The notes beneath the pieces are model-generated. The model was not told the DNA's origin. It did not search any database and saw nothing but the letters and a program-made list of their open reading frames with translations. From a virus: a stretch of DNA of 37,920 bases. The stretch spans positions 1 through 37,920 of the IMG/VR virus record IMGVR_UViG_3300044991_002496; one strand, written 5' to 3'. A program made the translations under genes and the position numbers. This document shows, in pieces, positions 36,101-37,920 of the stretch; the first letter of the stretch is position 1; every line of letters starts with the position of its first letter.

Positions 36101-36117
36101 CAGCAAATTTAAGTTAA
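24133..36117 (+). CDS. Giant 3994-residue tail fibre with SGSVTASV modules and collagen-like Gly-Thr-Ser tracts
   Basis: The N-terminal head (1-90) leads into 28 tandem modules (about 97-2066). Each has SGSVTASV, a GF-x-V strand, SGS-x-FTGS and GSGAGLFNIP or GDGSGLTNI, which are fibre shaft phrases. Residues about 2067-2390 include a beta domain with VTVVHNFDVDYPIVQVYE. Residues 2391-2643 and 2757-3826 are Gly-Thr/Ser-Ser triplets, Pro-free and collagen-like. Between them sits a cupredoxin-like domain (about 2644-2756) with His2691, Cys2740, His2743 and Met2746. The final 168 residues form a C-terminal beta domain with a Trp-rich end, a candidate receptor-binding or trimerisation tip. No signal peptide or enzyme signature is seen. 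The start at 24133 has only an A-rich leader. Confidence 0.88.
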   Translation: MSQLLSGKVKVTLPQNVSEDRYEFLQLNEAEPNLGVPISGSLSSGSVALLASDEFGNRLFVTKLQFPEYSGSFSGSFQGDGSRLTNLPLVKDASRLISGSASASISPQTGFLVNVSSSFDGDMDINGDVRVTGDLYVNNRIVAREILVQIISSSIIFSSGSNRFGNSLVDLQEFTGSVSVTGSFDVNGEGRFSNNVYISNTASASFFEGDGSKLFNLPAAAESPRIVDGAVTASVNESYGFRLEGTTRAEFSSSLFVSGNIEIVSGSSFSGSGANLFDIPRAALTPDALLSAFITSGSVTASVNPNYGFRLEGTNRAEFSSSLFVAGNVTASMFTGSGAGLFDIPRAALTPDALVSPLIGSGSVTASVNPNYGFRLEGTNRAEFSSSVYVDGNVTASMFSGSGAGLFNIPRAALTPDALVSPLISSGSVTASVDPKSGFVVTSIESGSQFTGSLFVSGGISINSGSIFSGSGAGLFNIPRAALTPDALLSTFISSGSVTASVSPNFGFRVESQQSGSEFTGSVDVSGNVSASMFSGSGAGLFDIPRAALTPDALLSNLITSGSVTASVDPKAGFVVTSIQSGSQFSGSVRFRDNLIVAGNVTASMFTGSGAGLFNIPRAALTPDAQLSNIIASGSVTASVTPQNGFQVISVASGSEFTGSVRLRDNLNVRGTVTASMFSGSGAGLFNIPLSALAEQVAQATRIATGSVTASVGSNFGFKVESAQFGSEFTGSIDVSGSVTLKSGSFYSGSGEGLFNIPLSALSEEVINRNFIADGQVTASVDNINGFVVTSPLSGSTFKGSVYVTGSVNVSGSLFVSGGGIIQALTGSFFSGSGQGLLNIPRSALTEDALISTEIKSGSVTASVSPNIGFVVNSAQSGSEFTGSIDVSGSVSASLFRGDGSGLTNITIPVITDGNVTASVDDSNGFIVTSQAYGSQFTGSVRVNTFVTASEFRGNFAGDGSQITNIQISIIQDGEITASVSNENGFVVDSFKSGSTFYGNIIANNGIVSNDDIIANGNIQANIGSFFSGSGAGLTNIPLSAFAEEVIASTRIQSGSVTASVSPNFGFKVESLDSGSQFTGSVKVLGQVKILSGSGYFSGSGEGLTNIPRSALTEDALLSSFIVSGSVTASVAPNTGFVVISYQSGSTFFGDIQLATGSFSGSGARLFDIPKSAISDLDTSKIFSGSVTASTHPQNGFIVTSVVSGSTFFGDVQLVTGSFSGSGAKLFNIPRTALTPDALISTTITSGSVTASVAPNTGFVVTSIESGSKFFGNIELVTGSFSGSGRNLFDIPFSNLTGDSNRIASGSATASISPNLGLVVNTSASIDGDLNVAGAINATEINVTFINSEVIYSSGSNIFGDSLTDIQQMTGSVKITGSLTVDGVITGDGSGLFNIPQSALTEAATLIASGSVTASVNPNNGFVVTSIESGSTFSGSLFVSGGVSINSGSTFSGSGADLFNIPISAFSPDAQDAINSLLAIQSGILASGSVTASVSNEFGFKVESIDSGSQFTGSLFVSGGVELSSGSSFSGSGARLFDIPRAALTPDALLSNLIASGSVTASVTPDNGFVVTSIESGSTFSGSLFVSGNIEVVSGSSFSGSGENLFNIPLTALSTEAIEALISTEIKSGSVTASVTPDFGFVVVSAESGSEFTGSVDVSGSLYVTQTISSSIVKANELSGSFSGSFFGDGGGLTNISLANLSFDVYRLVSGSVTASVTPTEGFKVESLDSGSKFTGSIDVSGSITIDGIYTGDGSGLTNIDIANLAIDTSRIYTGSVTASVSTDGHFRVLDGTTLRAIKSEFSGSVYVSESIYVNKFIFGDGTFITNVTAAASPRISSGSVTASVSPNFGFKVESARSGSEFTGSVDISGSISASLFSGDGSGLFNIPLEALEDLQLVKINSGSGIAIIDPLKLDVNVPITASRFDGDGSGLFNIPANALQDLQLDRIISGSTQAVISPDKGFEVGTKTSISGSLSVSGGLFVTGGSVILSSGSSFVGDGSGLTNINIANLSFETSLLQSGSFTTVLSPNFGLVVNASASVSGNLSVEKNIYAPVIYGGQITGSFYGGYYGEGDAEDRDILIYDAARSKYVPVPESTPTTAEPFTNVTEVTVVHNFDVDYPIVQVYEAGTNGMIIPQAIIPLDSDRVRVVFSGLTSGVVVVGSGGSKISGAISGNNVIGIVPSASRAISAETADTALNVAGIDSASLALLNDLQNFVRNEQTSSMTVLSSSFALTASYALNAGEAGSGGTDLFIYYTSSLVQTETGKINFTGSGVSVIDSGSDGILVTILGGGGTGDGDLLSSQTASMYVFSSSFASIAEYALNAVGGGSGTGFPFEGYAALTGSLNVSGSLIVTGSTFIQNLPLGSTNLVVTYNPTTGRLEQQSIDAAVGTSGVDGTSGTGGTSGTGGTSGTSGTSGTSGSSGTSGTSGTSGTSGTSGTSGTNGTSGSSGTSGTSGTSGTSGTSATSGTSGTSGTSGSSGSSGSSGTSGTSGTSGTSGTSATSGSSGTSGSSGSSGSSGTSGSSGSSGTSGSSGSSGSSGSSGTSGSSGSSGSSGSSGSSGTSGSSGSSGSSGTSGTSGSSGSSGSSGTSGSSGTSGSSGSSGTSGSSGSSGTSGTSGSSGTTGTSGSSGTSGTSGSSGTSGREGGRLFEVINDGFNYAFDGYDDATFPTLTLVRGELFYFDVSGVSASHPFALRLSSGNTSVVDGTINNDPLNGLAGTTDLIAYRVPEDAPNNIVYQCAVHSSMIGIIEIVDKNGTSGTSGTSGSSGTSGTSGTSGSSGTSGTSGSSGTSGSSGTSGTSGTSGSSGTSGSSGSSGSSGSSGSSGTSGSSGSSGSSGTSGSSGSSGSSGSSGTSGTSGSSGSSGTSGTSGESGSSGTSGSSGTSGVDGTSGSSGTSGLDGTSGTSGTSGTSGTSGTSGTSGTSGTSGTSGTSGENGSSGTSGSSGTSGTSGTSGTSGTSATSGTSGTNGTSGSSGTSGSSGSTGTDGTSGSSGSSGTSGTSGSNGTSGSSGTSGTSGSTGTDGTSGSSGTSGTSGSNGTSGSSGTSGSSGSTGSSGTSGTSGSSGTSGTSGSNGTSGSSGTSGSSGSTGTDGTSGSSGSSGTSGVDGTSGSSGTSGSTGTDGTSGSYGTSGTSGLSGSNGTSGTSGLNGTSGSSGTSGSSGSSGTNGTSGSSGISGTSGTSGSSGSSGTSGSSGTSGTSGTAGTSGLDGTLFGSSGTSGSSGSTGTSGSSGTSGTSGVDGTFFGSSGSSGTSGTSGSSGTSGLSGSSGTSGTSGTSGQDGTFFGSSGTSGTSGVGTNGTSGSSGTSGTSGTSGQDGTFFGSNGTAGTSGTSGSSGTSGSSGTAGTSGTSGQDGTLFGSSGTSGTSGQSGSSGTSGLGTNGTSGTSGQDGTLFGSSGTSGTSGQSGSSGTSGLGTNGTSGTSGQDGTLFGSSGTSGTSGESGSSGTSGIGTNGTSGTSGQDGTLFGSSGTSGTSGESGSSGTSGLGTNGTSGTSGQDGTLFGSSGTSGTSGESGSSGTSGLGTNGTSGTSGQDGTLFGSSGTSGTSGESGSSGTSGVGTNGTSGTSGQDGTLFGSSGTSGTSGESGSSGTSGVGTNGTSGTSGQDGTLFGSSGTSGTSGESGSSGTSGITGTAGTSGTSGQDGTLFGSSGTSGTSGIGTDGTSGITGTAGTSGTSGQDGTLFGSSGSSGTSGVSGSNGTSGIGTNGSSGTSGQDGTLFGSSGTSGTSGLGTNGTSGLGTNGTSGTSGQDGTLFGSSGTSGTSGSSGLGTNGSSGTAGTSGLDGTLFGSSGSSGTSGMAGSSGSSGLSGTSGITGDGGSSGTSGSSGISATITGTTNNGVLTLNGSSPNITAESGLTYDGTLLDVTGNATISGNITGNNVTANTSVYTPNFRELFSNLGTGGSVTINLTTANNFRYTANANVTYTFSNPPSSPQGFGFTLVYVNGGNFTTTWPASVDWAGGIAPALTANGTDILVFYTYDGGTTYYGFLSAANLS
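24421..30330 (+). repeat. 28-copy SGSVTASV module array (about 70 residues each)
   Basis: Copies share the order SGSVTASV, GF-x-V, SGS-x-FTGS, VSG, FSGSG, LFNIP and ALTPDAL. The last three copies lose SGSVTASV to variants such as SGSGIAII, SGSTQAVI and SGSFTTVL. Three modules have NRAEF or TRAEF in place of SGS. A few have an extra GDGSGLTNI turn. Confidence 0.85.
31303..32061 (+). repeat. Gly-Thr/Ser-Ser triplet tract 1 (9-bp period)
   Basis: About 250 residues have Gly at nearly every third position and Ser or Thr at the other two, with no Pro. Ser codons switch freely between TCN and AGY. Rare Ala and Asn substitutions (SATSG, GTNG) are the only variety. Confidence 0.92.
32062..32400 (+). 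other. Cupredoxin-like domain inserted in the collagen-like tract
   Basis: The protein segment (residues about 2644-2756) reads LTLVRGELFYFDVSG, SHPFALRLSSG, YRVPEDAPNNIVYQC and AVHSSMIGIIEIVD. That is the order of a small blue-copper fold. His2691 and Cys2740-x2-His2743-x2-Met2746 could form a copper site. A degenerate copy is in the 2772-residue protein. Confidence 0.7.
32401..35610 (+). repeat. Gly-Thr/Ser-Ser triplet tract 2, including 17 DGT(L/F)FG units
   Basis: About 1,070 residues follow the cupredoxin-like domain. The first third is plain triplets with GTDG and GSNG variants. From about 33,750 on, the phrase DGTLFG or DGTFFG recurs 17 times. It ends before ISATITGTT, where the C-terminal domain begins. 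Confidence 0.92.
34183..35049 (+). repeat. Eight-unit 108-bp higher-order tandem repeat
   Basis: The Gln codon of QDGTLFG lies at 34186, 34294, 34402, 34510, 34618, 34726, 34834 and 34942, exactly 108 bases apart. The next lies at 35053, which is 111 bases on. Units are 36 residues with Gln/Glu and Leu/Ile/Val as the variable positions. Confidence 0.95.
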
Positions 36118-36124
36118 GAAAGTT

Positions 36125-37003
36125 ATGAGTATAGCAAGAAGATTAGTAACAGCAGCCGGTGGTAGTGAGGTACTACCATTTCAATTCCAACTAACAGTTG
36201 GTGCTGGGCAATTATTTGAATTACCTTTAGTAACTGTTGGTGGTACTCAACCAAAAGTTCAAGTAGGATGGGGTGATGGTAATTCATCACCTATTATAGA
36301 AAGTGTAACTGATATTAATAGATTTCATACATATGCAACCGCTGGTACATATACGGTATCTGTAATTGGTTCACTACCTGGATTTAGGGTTGATAATAGT
36401 ACATATAGAGTATTATATACTGCGATACTTGATTGGGGAAATGTTGGATTAAGAAGTATTAACTTTTATGGATGTACAAATATAACATCAATACCTGGTG
36501 GTGCAATTGGTTTAAGTAGAATAACTCAATTTAACAATACATTTAGGGGTACTGGTATAACATCAATCCCATCTGATTTATTTAGTTATTCTCCAATAGT
36601 ATTGGATTTTATAGATACATTTTCATTTACAAGAATAACATCAGTTCCAAACAATTTATTTGATGAATGTACTTTAGTAACATCATTTAACTCAACTTTT
36701 AACGCATGTACATCATTAGTGAGTGTACCAAATGAATTATTCAGATATAATACACAAGTAATTAACTTTTCATCTACATTTAGAAATAATAGAGCGTTAA
36801 CAAATATACCAACATTTTCATATAATCCAAATGTTACGGTATTTACGAATATATTTAATATGAGTTCCATAACTAATGGTTCAGCTAGTTGGGGAACTGT
36901 TGAAGCACTTTGGTCTAGGTCACCTGAGCCATTAGGTACAAACGCATTTAACAATTGTACTGGAATTACAAATTACGCATCAATACCTGTAAATTGGAAA
37001 TAA
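36125..37003 (+). CDS. PKD-like plus BspA-type leucine-rich-repeat protein (candidate adhesin)
   Basis: The 292-residue protein has a PKD-like domain at about 20-85: QVGWGDGNSSPIIESV, then FHTYATAGTYTVSVIG. Residues about 110-270 hold repeats of the type L-x-x-I/V-P-x-x-L/A-F-x-x-x-x-x-x-x-x-F-x-x-T-F, for example TSIPSDLF, TSVPNNLF and VSVPNELF, each followed by a Phe-rich strand. These resemble BspA-like or DUF285 leucine-rich repeats used for surface binding. There is no signal peptide, consistent with a phage structural rather than secreted protein. It starts 7 bases after the giant fibre stop and is followed by a tail-assembly-chaperone-like gene. A fibre-tip adhesin is therefore likely, though its receptor is unknown. 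Confidence 0.75.
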   Translation: MSIARRLVTAAGGSEVLPFQFQLTVGAGQLFELPLVTVGGTQPKVQVGWGDGNSSPIIESVTDINRFHTYATAGTYTVSVIGSLPGFRVDNSTYRVLYTAILDWGNVGLRSINFYGCTNITSIPGGAIGLSRITQFNNTFRGTGITSIPSDLFSYSPIVLDFIDTFSFTRITSVPNNLFDECTLVTSFNSTFNACTSLVSVPNELFRYNTQVINFSSTFRNNRALTNIPTFSYNPNVTVFTNIFNMSSITNGSASWGTVEALWSRSPEPLGTNAFNNCTGITNYASIPVNWK

Positions 37004-37010
37004 TAAAGAT

Positions 37011-37463
37011 ATGTATTTAAAATTAGAAAACGGAAATATAAGATATCCTTACACAATTAGTGAACTTAAATTGGAAAATCCAAATACAAGTTTCCCTGCG
37101 GTGTTAACTAATGAGGTATTAGAATCATTTGATGTATATTATGTAGAAGCTACTGAATATACTGATGATTATACAAAAAACATAGAGGAAGGTACTCCAA
37201 TCCTATCCGATTCATCATATATTCAAGTTTGGAATATAACCGATGCAACTGAATCAGAAATTTCAGTAAAACTTGAAGAAAAATGGGTAGAAATTAGAAT
37301 TATGAGAGATGCTTTATTAGCACAATCAGATTGGACCCAATTTCAAGACTCACCTATAAGTGGTACTACTTTAGTTGAGTGGCAAACATATAGACAATCT
37401 TTAAGAGATGTAACATCTCAACAAAATCCATATAATTTAAGCTGGCCGGCTAAACCAATGTAG
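37011..37463 (+). CDS. Phage tail-assembly chaperone-like protein (PF16778 type)
   Basis: The 150-residue protein has a short beta N-terminal part (MYLKLENGNIRYPYTISEL) and a C-terminal domain from about residue 90. That domain contains RDALLAQSDWTQFQDSP, then WQTYRQSLRDV and NPYNLSWPAKP. This order (R-D-x-LL-x-x-SDW, YRQ-x-LRD, N-x-x-WP-x-KP) is typical of the phage tail assembly chaperone family PF16778, found next to tail fibre genes. It probably helps fold or trimerise the fibre/adhesin encoded just upstream. It starts 7 bases after the upstream stop. The fold call is from pattern recognition. Confidence 0.8.
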   Translation: MYLKLENGNIRYPYTISELKLENPNTSFPAVLTNEVLESFDVYYVEATEYTDDYTKNIEEGTPILSDSSYIQVWNITDATESEISVKLEEKWVEIRIMRDALLAQSDWTQFQDSPISGTTLVEWQTYRQSLRDVTSQQNPYNLSWPAKPM

Positions 37464-37478
37464 TAAAAGAAATTTGTT

Positions 37479-37489
37479 TATATTTATAC
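37479..37489 (+). promoter_or_regulatory. Putative promoter motif (TATATTTATAC) for the last short genes
   Basis: A copy of the recurrent motif lies in the 51-base gap after the chaperone-like gene, ending 25 bases before the ATG at 37515. No terminator is visible in the same gap. Confidence 0.48.
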
Positions 37490-37514
37490 CTATAAAGAAT
37501 GGAATAAATAGCAA

Positions 37515-37835
37515 ATGAGAATAGATGCACCAAGTTTTTCGGGCTCAATTAACCAAGCACCTTCCGCATATGCAACCCTAAGTGGTTCATTTACTGGAAG
37601 TTTTACTGGTTCCTTTAAGGGAGATATTGAAGTAACAACTGCTGAATTTACTAACCTAAGTGTAAAAGATAGTTTACGATTAGGGTATGATAAAGGTAAT
37701 ACTACTCAATATGTATTGGTATCAAGTGGCTCTATTGCGGTTTCTGGTTCGATAGATTTACAAGGCGGTTCATTTAATGTGGATGGTGTAAATGTATTGG
37801 ATTCAGCGATAGCATTTGCGATTGCATTGGGATAA
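37515..37835 (+). CDS. Short fibre-type protein
   Basis: The 106-residue protein has a Ser/Gly beta-rich sequence: SGSFTGSFTGSFKGDIEV, then VSSGSIAVSGSIDLQGG and a final hydrophobic SAIAFAIALG. It uses the same strand phrases as the giant fibre modules but is much shorter and has no separate tip. It could be a small shaft piece or an unattached relic of a fibre module. It starts after a promoter-like motif and is followed by 11 bases and another ATG. Function is unknown beyond a fibre likeness. Confidence 0.65.
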   Translation: MRIDAPSFSGSINQAPSAYATLSGSFTGSFTGSFKGDIEVTTAEFTNLSVKDSLRLGYDKGNTTQYVLVSSGSIAVSGSIDLQGGSFNVDGVNVLDSAIAFAIALG

Positions 37836-37846
37836 AAAAATAAAAT

Positions 37847-37920
37847 ATGGCAAATACATTTAAAAATAGTGTTAAAGGACCAGCCGGAACGGGTGGTTTA
37901 AGTGTTTATACGACTCCATC
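37847..37920 (+). CDS. 5' end of a small virion protein (truncated by window edge)
   Basis: An ATG at 37847 opens MANTFKNSVKGPAGTGG followed by LSVYTTPS and runs to the window end. The start and the VYTTPS strand resemble short structural proteins of T4-like cyanophages, and also the N-terminal domain of the protein at 23250-24110. The A-rich leader matches other starts here. Only 24 full codons are visible, so length and function cannot be judged. Confidence 0.6.
   Translation, partial: MANTFKNSVKGPAGTGGLSVYTTP

Noticed and set aside
9453-36117. Diversity-generating retroelement acting on fibre tips
   Set aside because: No reverse transcriptase, template repeat or adenine-biased variable repeat pair was seen in the window, although such a system elsewhere in the genome cannot be excluded.

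Overview
The window is a virion-structure region of a T4-like (myovirus) phage. It is AT-rich, and every convincing gene is on the + strand, often with 1-4 base or longer overlaps. The T4-type calls rest on recognisable sequence patterns: an acidic scaffold (gp22-like), the major capsid protein (gp23-like), and a neck/tail-completion trio in T4 order (gp13-, gp14- and gp15-like). Starts mostly lack a Shine-Dalgarno sequence and sit behind A/T-rich leaders. Together with low GC this suggests a Bacteroidota (flavobacterial) host; this is an inference, because no host gene is present.

Layout. 1-203 is the end of an unidentified gene. 204-442 is a terminator, a promoter-like motif and a structured leader. 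443-3144 is scaffold and capsid. 3145-4738 holds a zinc-ribbon microprotein and a DUF2589-type pair, flanked by two near-identical terminators. 4739-11402 is a first fibre cluster: a small baseplate-type protein, fibre proteins, a 9-residue-repeat beta-solenoid spike, a 2OG-Fe(II) oxygenase, and a fibre with a C1q/TNF-like tip. 11483-14921 is the neck module plus two small proteins. 14921-36117 contains two giant fibre proteins (2772 and 3994 residues) with a 286-residue relative between them. 36125-37920 holds a PKD plus leucine-rich-repeat protein, a tail-assembly-chaperone-like protein, a short fibre protein and the start of another gene.

How it fits together. The left end builds the capsid and the middle makes the neck and sheath completion. 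About 29 of 38 kb codes for fibre-type proteins made of tandem modules: 28 copies of an SGSVTASV module, 13 copies of a Cys-containing roughly 110-residue module, about 45 nonapeptides, and roughly 1,300 residues of proline-free Gly-Thr/Ser-Ser collagen-like sequence. That last tract is interrupted by a cupredoxin-like domain with a possible copper site. A T/C-variable TATAYTTATA motif occurs in each of the six intergenic gaps of 50 bases or more and may be the phage's late promoter. No tRNA, rRNA, CRISPR array, transposase, integrase or origin was seen.
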